From: Anadara kagoshimensis
Taxonomy: Eukaryota; Mollusca; Bivalvia; Arcoida; Arcidae
Direction of reading: 5' to 3'
Length of the DNA: 64,000 bases
Assembly: GCA_021292105.1 (NCBI GenBank)
Contig: CM037869.1
Coordinates: forward strand, 36,769,835-36,833,834
The notes beneath the pieces were generated by a model. It had not been told where the DNA came from, did no database searches, and saw nothing but the letters and a program-made list of their open reading frames with translations. This document shows positions 32,350 through 43,110 of the stretch, piece after piece. The translations under genes and the position numbers were made by a program. The stretch's first letter is position 1; each line of letters starts with the position of its first letter.

Positions 32350-33910
32350 TCCATTGTTGTTGGTTTTGTTTTTTATTTACCAGTTTGACCCAAAGCAAAA
32401 CAATTAAATGCAAATGAGTTCGATTATAAATAAAAAATTATTTAATGTTTTTATTCATTTTATTTATTTACTTTATTTTCTTAATTGATTAATTAATTTA
32501 TTTATTTATTTGTTTGCTTTTTAGAAATTAAGAAAATATCAATAAATAATAATAATAATCATAATAAAATCCACTCAATCAAAAATAAACAAACCCATGT
32601 CATTACTCAACTAGGGAAAAACAAAACGATACAAATGATGTCTTAATTTCAACTTTAATATAAATATGATGTATAATTTCTAAGGGAAGATGAATTGAAG
32701 CATAAATCAAATTATTGTTAAGATCTAATAATATGTCATCCTATTGGTTTAGAAACCGACAAACATATGCAAAAAATAAATAAATATTAAATATTAAAAC
32801 TTGACACCGGGAAAAAATTAATACCCAAATTGCAATTGACCGGAGATTTGATGTTAATTATTATAGTTAAGGACTTTTTAGTGGGTGTATATTTTCCGAC
32901 GTTGACTAGAAAAATAAATATTGACTCGAGTGATATTATTCAACAAAATATACAGTAAACTTAAAACATTATTATATAACGTAAATATTACTAGATTTGT
33001 TTTAACTTTGCACAACACTGCCGTTTCAGAACAAGTATTATCTGGGGTTTTTTTGGTAGGAGAATCATCTGTTAAACTGGCCACACCGGTAACATGTTAA
33101 AAATTCGGATAAATAGCCAAAATTGTCAAAGCGTTATTACAATCGTTGAACGTAGAATTTAATAAAGTTTGGGAAAGATTGTACATTTCAGATGATGTAA
33201 TTTATGATACTTACACTTTTAAAATTGTGTTTATGCCCCGTAATCCATAATAAATTGAAAGTTATTTCTTATATTTACGATATTTACCGTTTATATTCTT
33301 GCTTAGAATTTACAGAATATCAATTGTTTATTTTGAAAAATACTGCTTTTTATTCATTTCCACTTGTTTTGTGAGTGAAAGAACGGGGCCATTCATCCTT
33401 TAAGAGCAATCTAGCTTGGGGAGAGATTGACAAGGCAATCTTATTTGTGGTTTTCAATAAGTTTATGTAAAACTAAACACCATTGATTTTAAATAATTTA
33501 TTAAATAAAACATATTTAAGTTTTAGAGAGTATATTAGAAAAAACCACCCGACTTTTTTTTTATTTATCTAAACGTATAGTTTAAACAATACTTACAAGA
33601 CATTAATTAAAGAAACTCAGAAAGGAAATCTTGTTTTTTTAGTTTCTTTTGAAATTTTACAAGTATCGTCTATGCGTGTGACAATAATATCTTACCGTCA
33701 TTTAATAGATTATAATGTGTGAAGTCAAACAAGAGTAAACAGTAGGGTAAACATGTAACTTACTTGTGTAATCTTAAACTCCAGATTCAGTGTTTCTAGG
33801 TTTAATATTAGCGAGGCCATTTCTTACCTTTTGAGGGGGTACCGGTAAGGTAGGAATCTCCAAACCCCTCGGAAGAAGATGATTATATATTAATATACCC
33901 TACAATAAAT
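32350..33910. other. LRR5 intron, AT-rich, nothing else recognised
   Basis: Long ATT/TAA-rich stretches and no coding or repeat signal that could be supported. Confidence 0.4.
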
Positions 33911-33914
33911 GTTC

Positions 33915-34055
33915 TAAATTGCAAACGTGGTGAGTGCAGCTAGCTAAACAGGAGGTGCTTAGCTTCCGCAGCAACCGGCCACACTTCCCTGGTGCAAAAT
34001 ATTTTCTTTGCTTCTGGATTTTTATTCGGACATATTAGTATGTTCGTTTTTATGA
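33915..34055 (-). repeat. REP fragment, reverse
   Basis: GTGGTGAGTGCAGCTAGC, AGGAGGTGCTTAGCTTCCG, CTTTGCTTCTGGAT and GGACATATTAGTATGTT are in reverse REP order. Confidence 0.65.
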
Positions 34056-34301
34056 TTACATAGCATCTTGAAGTTGTTCTTTAAATGAAATATAAATTTG
34101 TTTTCCCTGAAAAAGTTCTCTTATTAAACATATCGAGTGATTCATTTCAACGTTTAATCGTGCAAAGAATTTGTTTTTACTGGTGTTGTTTTGTTCGATT
34201 TTCAAACAAATGAGTATGATGCGCTTAGGATAATGAACAGAGTGTTGTTATTTAAAAGAACATTGCAAAATTTAACTTCATTTGGTTTTTTTCCTTTTCA
34301 G

Positions 34302-35678
34302 ATGTTTCCTGTACTATTTACCATTTCCCTTCTATTAGCGAGCTCGTATGCCCAGTGTCCATCAGTTTGCCAGTGCGCAAACAGGGAAATAAACTGCAAT
34401 GGTCTAAGACTGACCAGTGTTCCATCAACCTTACAACTATATAATTTTGATAAGCTGGATTTAAGTAATAACCAGCTTACAGTCATTGGACCAGATGCTT
34501 TTGCTCCGTTTGGTGTTAAAGAAATTTTACTCAGCAACAACTTTATAACTTATATGAACGAAACTGCCTTTAGAGGACTAGAAGACATCATTGAAAAGCT
34601 TGATATTAGCAATAATCGGCTTACGTCGTTATTGCCTGCGTTCAGCCACTTAAATACATTATATTTCCTAGACGTTAGCGGTAATCCTATTCCAGACAGG
34701 GGTTTTACAGATTCAATCATGAGGGCGATTGGCAATACGCTAACAAAATTTGTCTTTGGACATCAACAAGTTCTTACAAGATGGCCTACAAGTACAAGCC
34801 ATTTTCCACGTTTGACTGACTTAGAATTAAATGGAGCGGTCATCAATTACCTTCCACAAAATTCCTTCCATTCTTTTGAAAGCACGCTTACAAACTTGAC
34901 AATAAAAAACACGAAAATGGCGACCGTACCGCTCGGTTTATCTCGCCTTCCAAGACTGGTTGAATTCCATTTTGATCACAACCACGAATCTGGCGATTAT
35001 GGTATCATAGAACAATCGTTTGTTGGACTTTCAAAGCTTCGTACATTGAGTCTTCGAGATAACAATTTAAATAGATTCCCATTCGTACTTAAACCTTTGG
35101 TCGAGTTGAACGATCTGAGTTTGGATGATAATAGACTTCTCGTTATCAGCGACGAAGCTGTCAAGTTTATCAACAACAGCAAAATACACAATCTGAGACT
35201 TGTCAACTGTTCCCTAGACAGAATTCCCGGAGCTATAACCGGACGGAACGGAAACCTTCAACATCTACAATTACTCGATTTCTCTAAAAATAACATCAAA
35301 AGTCTTGACAGGAGTGACCTGCAGAATCTCCACAGCCTCCAAACTCTGTCTCTTGCTGGAAATAAAGAACTTCAATACGTATCTGACAGCGCGTTATCAA
35401 ACCTGCCAAACCTTGAAAGGATCGATCTCTCGGACACACATCTTCAAACCGTACCGGATGCGCTTAAAAACATTCCAAGATTGAATTACCTTAACCTTCA
35501 AAACGACGACATTGAATGCACTTGTGATCTTGTAGATTTTAAAATTCGAGTCGATTCGACACCATTAGGAAATGGTGAGATACTGGGGAACTGTGCTACA
35601 ATTTTTTCAAACATTCGAAATTATATCGATAGATTTGTTGTCAATTGTCCAGAGTATATAAGGAAACATGGCCGTTAA
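34302..35678 (+). CDS. LRR5: secreted leucine-rich-repeat protein, main exon
   Basis: The exon begins after acceptor TTTTTCCTTTTCAG with MFPVLFTISLLLASSYAQ, a strong signal peptide, so the open frame upstream to 34191 is judged intronic. It encodes 458 residues (459 with the upstream Met). The N-terminal cap CPSVCQCANREINC is of the classic type. About 14 LRRs follow with IKNTKMATVPLGL and FDHNHESGDYG. The C-terminal cap is CTCDLVDFK...C...C, and the protein ends YIRKHGR with no anchor. It is predicted secreted with unknown ligand. A central stretch of over 120 residues is almost identical to LRR4, whereas both flanks are clearly more diverged. Confidence 0.93.
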   Translation: MFPVLFTISLLLASSYAQCPSVCQCANREINCNGLRLTSVPSTLQLYNFDKLDLSNNQLTVIGPDAFAPFGVKEILLSNNFITYMNETAFRGLEDIIEKLDISNNRLTSLLPAFSHLNTLYFLDVSGNPIPDRGFTDSIMRAIGNTLTKFVFGHQQVLTRWPTSTSHFPRLTDLELNGAVINYLPQNSFHSFESTLTNLTIKNTKMATVPLGLSRLPRLVEFHFDHNHESGDYGIIEQSFVGLSKLRTLSLRDNNLNRFPFVLKPLVELNDLSLDDNRLLVISDEAVKFINNSKIHNLRLVNCSLDRIPGAITGRNGNLQHLQLLDFSKNNIKSLDRSDLQNLHSLQTLSLAGNKELQYVSDSALSNLPNLERIDLSDTHLQTVPDALKNIPRLNYLNLQNDDIECTCDLVDFKIRVDSTPLGNGEILGNCATIFSNIRNYIDRFVVNCPEYIRKHGR

Positions 35679-35757
35679 TTGCTACTTTTAATCAATGTTT
35701 TCCAATTATTACAATTGCAGACAGTGACTTAAGTCATTGAAAAGAATTTACTATATC

Positions 35758-35763
35758 AATAAA
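35758..35763 (+). terminator. LRR5 polyadenylation signal
   Basis: AATAAA 80 nt after the stop codon. Further AATAAA copies occur at about 35848 and 35874. Confidence 0.5.
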
Positions 35764-36023
35764 AAATCTTTTAATTTTTCATAATTCATTGTTGTAAGAT
35801 GTCAATTTATTTGATTGTACATTTTGCATTAGCCATTTACTATGTCAATAAAAATGCGTTTGATTATTTTCCCAATAAATGTAAATTAAACTTATTCGTG
35901 TTTTGTTAATCAATGGCCAGTGTTGCAGTGACTAAAGTACTTTAACCAATACGTCTATAAAAGGTCAAAAATGTATAGCATTATAGATTTTTTGGTGAAG
36001 GCGCATTTACGGTCTATTTTCAG

Positions 36024-36125
36024 ATGGTTGAGTTAATTAATGGTGTTAACGTCCCTGTCAAGATAATTTCACCTAGGACGAGAGGTCGCTATAGTCGAAG
36101 GTGTAGGAATACTAAATGGTCCATT
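36024..36125 (-). repeat. SINE tail fragment, reverse
   Basis: GGTGTTAACGTCCCTGTCAAG, ATAATTTCACC and GTCGCTATAGTCGAAGGTG are the reverse complement of the family B body and tail. Confidence 0.6.
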
Positions 36126-36534
36126 CACTCTACGGTTTGGCCTCCAACTAATTGCAACAGAATTTTTTTACTGAATATGTTTTTGTATACATAAAATGTT
36201 TATGGTAAAATTCTAAAAAGAATCTAATAGTGGAAAGCAGTTTTTAGGAATTTAAATCCTTTTTTTTTGGGGGGGGGGTATGGTATTGAAAAAGATAACT
36301 CTTGTAAAACAGGTGGGATTTCAGTCCCATTATATTGTGGTTGATATAAGGCTCAAAGTACAGAGTTATCTCCCTTTTCTATAGAAAAGTCTTTTCAATT
36401 TGACAAATTTAATTGAAAAAGCAAAGTTCCCCTGAATTATAATCGTTTGAATTTTTATGCTGAATAATACTTTTCCCGAAAACAACCGCATAAAAATATT
36501 TTCTGTTGCAATTACTTTGAGGTTTGACCCTATT

Positions 36535-36910
36535 TATCGCAAGTAGCAATAAGTTCGCCAGTTAGTGGAAGTGGCCTCCCACCTCCAAGTTCAAATCTAG
36601 TGTGAGAAAAGTTCCCTTACCGAAGATTTAACGATAATTTATACTAGAAAATAGCAATAAGAACTTCTCAAATTAGAAGAGGTCACCTCTCGCGGCATGA
36701 GCTCGACCTCCACTCGGGAACAGCATAGTTTTATAAAATTAGTCAGTTTGCTAGACGAAGAATCATTAGCTTTTCTTTTAGCAATGATATATAATAGACA
36801 ATAGCAATTATAAGTTCAAAAAAAAGAAGTAGCCTCTCACACCCAAGTTCGAATCCCACTCGAACACAGCGAGAAAATGTGTCAGTTCTCTTGTCGGAGA
36901 TCAGTGAATT
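36535..36910 (+). repeat. Degenerate tRNA-like tandem array, 3 units
   Basis: AATAGCAATAAG-like starts followed by GTGGCCTCCCACCTCC-like and box B-like blocks (AAGTTCAAATCTAG, GAGCTCGACCTCC, AAGTTCGAATCCCACTCG) recur at about 36540, 36650 and 36790. The spacing is uneven (about 110-145 bp) and the units are old. It appears to be tandem copies of a SINE head. Confidence 0.5.
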
Positions 36911-37019
36911 AGTAGTTTTAAACTATGTATTGACAATTTCAAATAAAAACGGGTACATTAAGCAAATTAAAAAAACAAACAGTACAGAGCAATACTAGGG
37001 CCACTAATAATTAAAATAA

Positions 37020-37310
37020 TGACTACTAAGACCAGTCTCTGATTTCAATGGTGTTCAGGTGGATGGTCCTGAATTCAATGAGAAATTTCGATTGTTACCC
37101 AGTCGTATTCAGGCGAACGGTCTCTGAAATCAATGACAAAATGGTTCCCAGTGATATCTAAGTAAACGGTCTCTTAATTCAATGACAAAATAGTGCCTAG
37201 CGGTATCCAAACCGACGGTCTCTGATTTCAATAACAAAATGGCACCAAGCGGTATACATTCTCTGATTTCAGTGACAAAATGGTACCAAGCCGTATCCAG
37301 ACGGACGATC
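37020..37310 (+). repeat. Minisatellite, unit about 55-60 bp, abutting the mariner remnant
   Basis: GGTCTCTGATTTCAATGACA, AAATGGTACCAAGC and GGTATCCAGACGGACG-like blocks recur about five to six times. The right end meets the truncated transposase near 37300. Confidence 0.75.
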
Positions 37311-38004
37311 TCATTAGATCAGCATAGTAAGCCCCAGTGATTGAGATTTCAGTAGGTTTATAATTGTTTAACAGAACATCCTTAGAATCCTAAAACACAG
37401 TGGTCATGACTTTGCCAGCTGATGGTTGGGTTTTGAATTTCTTTGGTGGGGGTGAGCCAGGGTGCTTCCATTGCATTGACTCTTTTTTGGTTTCTGGGTC
37501 CCAATGATGTATCCATGTTTCATCACCAGTTACTAAACGTAAATGGAAGTTTTCCGGGTTATCATTATAAATGCCAAGAAGCTCCCGACTTGGATGGAGT
37601 CTTTGGAAGCGATTCTGCACATTAAGGTTTCTGGGGACCCATCTTGCGGATACTTTTGACATCCCAAGATTCTCGTTAATAACCTTGTATACACTTCCAT
37701 GTGAAATGTCACACTCCCTAGCTATGTCATCAATCCTAATTCGACGATCATTCATGATGAGGGTCTCCACAGACGTGACAATTTCCTTTGTGATGGCATC
37801 AGCTGGTCGACCTGACCGTGGGTCATCCATCGGTGAGGTGCGCCCACGTTTAAATTCAGCTGACATTTTTGCCACTGTGGAATAGGCAGGACCACTGTCA
37901 CCGTACACCTCGGTCATTCGCCGGTGAGTTTCTTTGGCATTTGATCCCTATACTGTGAGGAACTTTATTACTGCCCTAAACTCAACATTTTGATTTTCCA
38001 TCAT
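37300..38004 (-). pseudogene. mariner-type transposase, 5' half, inactivated
   Basis: The minus strand reads MMENQNVEFRAVIKFL at 38004. It continues through a helix-turn-helix region (RPADAITKEIVTSVETL, DISHGSVYKVINENLG), the mariner signatures WVPRNL and VTGDETWIHHWDPETKKESM, and GAYYADLM near 37310. Two in-frame TAG codons interrupt it, at codon 19 and after VMTTVF (37387-37389). The C-terminal half, with the second and third catalytic Asp residues, is absent where the minisatellite begins. The minus-strand leader up to about 38180 probably belongs to the element. As a plain mariner remnant it cannot make an active transposase. Confidence 0.92.
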
Positions 38005-38179
38005 TGCTTGATGGTTACCAACTTTGAATGCTTTTGAGAATTACACAAATATGTTGTGACAAATAAACTTGATATGTTTAAAATGGCAGAATGTCGTGTT
38101 GTCTAAATAAGTAAAGAAAATGTGGGTTACGCTTGGCTGAATACGCTGTTCTATGAACTTTCTGACTTCCCTTCGTAGT

Positions 38180-38650
38180 AGGGGAAAAGTATTCAGGCCA
38201 AAATGTACCTCTGTAGACCTTTAGACTGTTATCCATGCCATTGAACACTATTTGTCAGGGTACGTCATGTGCGCGGAATAGTGCATCTAGGATCTAAGTT
38301 TGACAAAAGTGCGGTTTCAAAGATGTCAACACACACCACCGAGTTAAATTGCAAAGAAAAACACAAGAATTGAGTGCTAAAATTAGGTAACTAGTTTGCC
38401 CCCAATAGTTTTAAAAGTTTTAAATGCCAGTGGAATTTATCCCTTTTGCTCTTTATTCATGTTATTTGATTCTTTGTATAAAACCAGCTGATCATAAAGG
38501 CCACTTTTCCTGGTTCCCTGGGTGGCTATTTTACACAGGTTTGACCATAGTTCTAAAATATTTGTTAATAATGAAATCCAATTCAATTACTCTCTCGTTT
38601 CGTTTAGGAAGCATAATGAACACATAATACCGTTGAATGTATTTTATTCT
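38180..38650. other. Intergenic with a short repeat echo
   Basis: Positions 38485-38555 resemble the small inverted-repeat element at 17272-17354. No gene was recognised. Confidence 0.4.
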
Positions 38651-38654
38651 TAAT

Positions 38655-39480
38655 GACGTTTTGTCATTGGCCGCGGTGGCCTTGTGCTCAAGATTTTGGC
38701 TTTCAAAATTAAGTCGTCTCATTGCTGTGCGTTAGATATCAGTCAACTGCAAGTGACGTAAAAAAAAACATTCAGTCAACCAATCATCTTATTACCTTGG
38801 GTCGCCGTGACATAGTGGTTTACACATTAGCCTTCAGACCAAATACGTTCAACATTCAAACAAACAAATTCTTTATCGTGAGCAGCGGAGTGGAAAAAAC
38901 GTTGTCGGTCAAACACAATACGGCTCATTGCTGTTGGTTCGACCCCGGACGACCGCATGTGACATTTAGCCAACCACCTGCCTAGTGGTAAAGACGTAAA
39001 GCCGCTGATACCAAGGTATCTTAACGTCGTGTATTCGATACCGGTCAAGGTCGATCGCAAGTGACACAAAACATAACCAAACAACCATTTTTTTAATCTT
39101 GGGCTGTGATGGCCTAGCGTAAAAATATAAAGCATTCAAACTCAACAAAGGCAACTCGACGCTATGGGTTCGATCTCGGTCAACGGCAATTAACAAAAAA
39201 CAACATTCAACCAATCTGATTATTTTATATTTAGTCGCGATAGCTTAGTGGTAAAGACGTTAACAATATAACCTATGACATGTCAGCGCTGCGAGGCCGA
39301 TCTCAAGTAGTGTAAAATAAAATTTGACCAACAAATTTTTGTTATCTTGGGCCGCTGTGTCCTAGTAGTTAAGACGTGAGTCTGAAAAATAAAGCGTCTT
39401 ACATTGTGGGTTCGAAATCAAGTGACATTTAATTAAACAGCACGCAACCAACCAACATTTAATCTTGAATCAAAAGCTTT
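38655..39480 (+). repeat. Degenerate tRNA-like tandem array, about 6 units
   Basis: Units beginning TTGGGCCGCGGTGGCCTAGTG-like, with TTAAGACGT-like and GGGTTCGA-like blocks and ending in GTGACATTTAACCAACCAACC-like sequence, recur at about 38660, 38797, 38975, 39100, 39232 and 39346. Units are 115-180 bp. The head resembles a tRNA with box A-like GGCCTAGTGGTTAAG. The units are strongly diverged, so this array is older than the 86-bp one at 44.8 kb. Confidence 0.7.
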
Positions 39481-39960
39481 ACTGCGTATAGTATTTGACT
39501 TCCAACAAAACATTGATAACTGTCTTATCTTATCTGAGTTTAAGAACGGTAAACTTCAACAGGAGTGACAAGGAACTACAGAGAAATTAACCCAAAGTCC
39601 AAAATCAAAAGGATTCCAGCGAGGTATATATTTTCAAGCTTTTTTCTCGCTTTCCAATAATTTTTAGAACTCTTTCATTATTTTTTTTCATTCTGTTATA
39701 TACAAAATGAAATACATATTTATGAACATGAGCAACTTCAGCTCAGAATTTCAAAAAGTTATAACAAGGTACTTATTAAATTGATAATATTATATTATCA
39801 ATGCGTCTTAACATTTGGTTCATGGTTGTATATATAGCTTTTTATTTTGCATTTTTATTTCTACATCTTTGTATTAATAGTATGTAACCATTCATGTTGG
39901 AAGGACCTTGTGTAAGATTGATTCAATCCAAACAAGCAACCCTCGAAATATAAAGTCGTA

Positions 39961-39982
39961 AATATTATTATAACTATTATTA

Positions 39983-40031
<49 letters not shown>

Positions 40032-40043
40032 CATCATCATCAT
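39961..40043 (+). repeat. (ATT)n/(TCA)n microsatellite
   Basis: About 20 ATT units followed by a few TCA units. The poly-isoleucine open frame on the minus strand across it is an artefact. Confidence 0.95.
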
Positions 40044-40230
40044 TTAATGTATTGACTAGTCCATTGTTTGGTATAATATGTTCTTTGTAATATTGAAATG
40101 TAGTGATGGACAGGCCACTGGTTTCAAAACACCTAAAATCACAAATGTTCGTGTGAGGTTTAACTTGGTATAATAAATTTAAGTCTCAATTTTTCTCATT
40201 TGGATTTCCACTATGTCGGTACCAGCATTA

Positions 40231-40275
40231 GTACTACTGATGAGGACTTTTATTCCCAAACGGTCGTCTAGTGCT
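40231..40275 (+). ncRNA. Decayed hammerhead ribozyme relic
   Basis: Retains GTACTA, CTGATGAG, the stem II position and the GTCGTCTAGTGC end with downstream GCAAAATTAAAACAG. The second core block is no longer consensus, so activity is unlikely. Confidence 0.7.
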
Positions 40276-40359
40276 GCAAAATTAAAACAGATTTTATGGT
40301 AAATTCATCTATTTTCATAAACACTTCATAGTTCATAAACAACGCTTTATTTGACTTGG

Positions 40360-40735
40360 CCTAATAAAAAACAAACATACTAATCCATGTCCGAATCACA
40401 ATCCAGAAACAATGTAAAAACTTTAGAACTGACATGTTAGGTTAGACACGTGAACTTCCACAAGGGTGCTCCGGAAGGCTAAGCACCTCCTGTTTAGCTA
40501 GCTACAGCCGCCACGTGTGTAATCAAAATTGTGTGAAAGGAACATGGAACTATGGGACGTCAAATAAATCCCAGGCAATCCTGGACACAGAGACGTCAAA
40601 CTTATCAACAATACTGTGAAGACGGCCATAAAACTTTTTGGGGGCCTTCATAAGCCGAGGCTTGCAATATCACTGAGATAACCATTTATTTGCCAGCAGC
40701 CTGCTTCGTTGTGCAACGGATTTTACCTATCCCAA
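40360..40735 (+). repeat. REP, near full-length forward, small deletion
   Basis: ATCCATGTCCGAATCACAATCC through CTGCTTCGTTGTGCAACG in standard order. The GGGAAGTGAGGCCGG block is missing. Confidence 0.78.
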
Positions 40736-40858
40736 GGACATCAGATAAGTAGGATGGCTCGGGTGATCCAATATGTAGAACTCACACCCCTCCAATAGAT
40801 ACCATATTGCCATTAAATTAAAGAAATTTGTGTTTTCTCCTTATTTATAGTTCTAGAC

Positions 40859-41098
40859 CCAGTTGTTCAAAGCTTGATTAGTTTAATCAATGATTAATAA
40901 AAATTAATAACATCGATAAAAATCTAGACATCGGTATGTAACTGATACTTTTATTACAATGTTCTTGAGTTTGATGATATTTTATTAATTTTCGATAATT
41001 TCAGCATTACATTTACGGTACATGTTTATCTGAAATTTTACAAAATTTCCAATTATGACTAATCAACTGATTAAACTAATCAAGCTTCGAACAACTGG
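40859..41098. mobile_element. 240-bp MITE upstream of LRR6
   Basis: CCAGTTGTTCAAAGCTTGAT at the left and the inverse ATCAAGCTTCGAACAACTGG at the right give terminal inverted repeats of roughly 30 bp around an AT-rich core. There is no coding content. A target duplication could not be defined. Confidence 0.8.
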
Positions 41099-41410
41099 TC
41101 CCTGTTTTCTTAGTTGCAATAAGCTGTTTATACACGCGTGTCTTTATAAGCTGTAGGACAAGGAAAATGAATTAACGAAAATTAAGGAAAATGAACCCAA
41201 TTTTCTTTTAGATTTAGGAAATTTCTAGAAACATTTTTTTAAGTTTCAACTTTAATTTGCTTTGGGGTTGTGATTCAAACTTGGGCTGTATGCTTATGTT
41301 AGATTACGTACACTTAAGCTATCTACAAAGGGTATTCAATAGAATCTTCTAACGAATTTCTTACTTTAACGTTGCATCAATAATTAAATAATTGTCGATA
41401 TCTATTTCAG

Positions 41411-42775
41411 ATGGGGATGTTTGTGGTCATAACACTACTGGCTGTACATTGTATTACTAACTCTGTGTTAGCTATATGCCCTCTGGGATCACATAGCAAA
41501 TGTTTCTGTATCCATGACGTCATCGACTATACACGCCACAATGTAACCACCATTGAACGATTCCTACCTGGATCCACCAATGAGTATTCAACGCTCTCTT
41601 TATCTGGCAATTCTTTAAGAATTGTGACGAACAGTAGCTTTAAGAATCTTAAAGTTGCAAACATATTTTTGGATAACAATATCATAAGTGACATAGAGTT
41701 TGACGCATTCAACGACCTGTCCGTCTTGTTAAAAGTCCTGAATTTAGAGAATAACATGTTGACAACAATTCCTAAGGCTTTGATAAACCTGGACGTTTTG
41801 GCAACCCTGAATTTGAAGAAAAACCCTATAACATCAGTAGGTTTCATGAATGGTGATGCCGTTTTCAGACACCTCGGTATAAGCATGCGTGAGTTCCATT
41901 TCGGGGATGAAAGTCAGAATTTTTGGCCGAGCACCATCAGGCATTTCCAACAACTTCGAGTATTGTACATTTACGGGACCAACGTACAAGTAGCGCCACC
42001 TCATGCTTTTCATAGTTTCGAAAGAACACTTCGCGAACTGCATATTACCAATACCAAGCTGTCGATTGTTCCGAACTCCATCGGTGAGCTAAGCGCGTTG
42101 GAAGAATTGTATTTCGACGATAATGTTAACGTTGGTGACCAGAACATCATAAGTGCGTCGTTTAAAAGTCTAGCAGGAACACTTCATACGTTGAGTCTGC
42201 AAAATAATAGTTTAACAACGTTTCCGAATATTCTCTACGATCTCACGAGTCTACATAATTTCACGATGGACAGAAATAAACTTTGGTACATCAGCGATGA
42301 CGCGGTGTCAACTTTAAACAGCAACATAACGTATTTGAGTTTCAAACAATGCAATTTGGACCGAATACCGCAGTCGTTATTGAGAATTACCCCCCTTATG
42401 TTTCTTGATTTGACGGAAAATAACATTCACAGTATTGAACGAGATGATTTAGGGTATCTTAGACATTTGAAAACATTAATTGCACGTAAAAATCCACTAA
42501 AATACGTATCTACAGAAGTTTTGAAAGGAATGAATTCCCTGACAACCCTTGACTTCTCATATACGAAACTTCCGGCAATACCGACTGCCATTGTGCATGC
42601 GCCGACATTGCGGACATTAAAATTTAACAACGCGCCGATAGCTTGCACCTGTGATCTTAAATGGTATCTGTCAAGCCCATTCCATGACAAAACGATGCAT
42701 ATTGAAGGACTCTGTGAGACCATTAACCAATCAATCCAACAATACTTGACCACCCGCGTACCAAGATGTCCTTAA
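41411..42775 (+). CDS. LRR6: secreted leucine-rich-repeat protein
   Basis: 454 residues starting at ATG 41411, directly after an acceptor-like TATCTATTTCAG, so a non-coding or start-codon exon probably lies upstream; none was identified. The signal peptide is MGMFVVITLLAVHCITNSVLA. The N-terminal cap CPLGSHSKCFCIHDVIDY lacks the last cysteine that all other members have (Tyr in its place). About 14 LRRs follow, with ITNTKLSIVPNSI and an FDDNVNVGD variant of the FDHN hallmark. The C-terminal cap is CTCDLKWYL...C...C, ending VPRCP. There is no anchor, so it is predicted secreted. It is the most diverged member and has no partner gene nearby. Confidence 0.92.
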   Translation: MGMFVVITLLAVHCITNSVLAICPLGSHSKCFCIHDVIDYTRHNVTTIERFLPGSTNEYSTLSLSGNSLRIVTNSSFKNLKVANIFLDNNIISDIEFDAFNDLSVLLKVLNLENNMLTTIPKALINLDVLATLNLKKNPITSVGFMNGDAVFRHLGISMREFHFGDESQNFWPSTIRHFQQLRVLYIYGTNVQVAPPHAFHSFERTLRELHITNTKLSIVPNSIGELSALEELYFDDNVNVGDQNIISASFKSLAGTLHTLSLQNNSLTTFPNILYDLTSLHNFTMDRNKLWYISDDAVSTLNSNITYLSFKQCNLDRIPQSLLRITPLMFLDLTENNIHSIERDDLGYLRHLKTLIARKNPLKYVSTEVLKGMNSLTTLDFSYTKLPAIPTAIVHAPTLRTLKFNNAPIACTCDLKWYLSSPFHDKTMHIEGLCETINQSIQQYLTTRVPRCP

Positions 42776-42900
42776 CGGAATGCCGATACAATTAAACTTT
42801 CTTAGCTTTATTTACAGAAGAGTTCTTCAAACTTTAGTCTCTTGTAAGCTTGTGTGTATGTAATATTTGATAATTTAACCAGAATATAAAGAAACCATGT

Positions 42901-43110
42901 TCCTGTTTCACAATCATTTCTTAAGGGCATTCTAAATCTTATCTGACAAAATAAAAACCTCTATAATTTTGTTAAGAAATCGAGATATTATGGTGTCATT
43001 TCAAAGTATACATCATGCATTTAGTTTTGACAAAAATATTAATTCCTAGCTCCAAAAAAGCGCTTGCTAAAATTTGCTTTTAAGTTCAGGAATGATTATG
43101 AAACCGGGAC
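42901..43110. mobile_element. MITE in the LRR6 3' flank, copy 1
   Basis: TCCTGTTTCACAATCATTTC and the inverse GAATGATTATGAAACCGGGA bound about 210 bp that include TTTTGACAAAAATATT. The LRR6 AATAAA at 42950-42955 lies inside it, so the element may supply the polyadenylation signal. Confidence 0.7.

Noticed and set aside
34191-34301. Extended N-terminus of LRR5 from an upstream ATG
   Set aside because: A strong acceptor (TTTTTCCTTTTCAG) directly precedes MFPVLFT, and the extension would bury the signal peptide. It is intronic.
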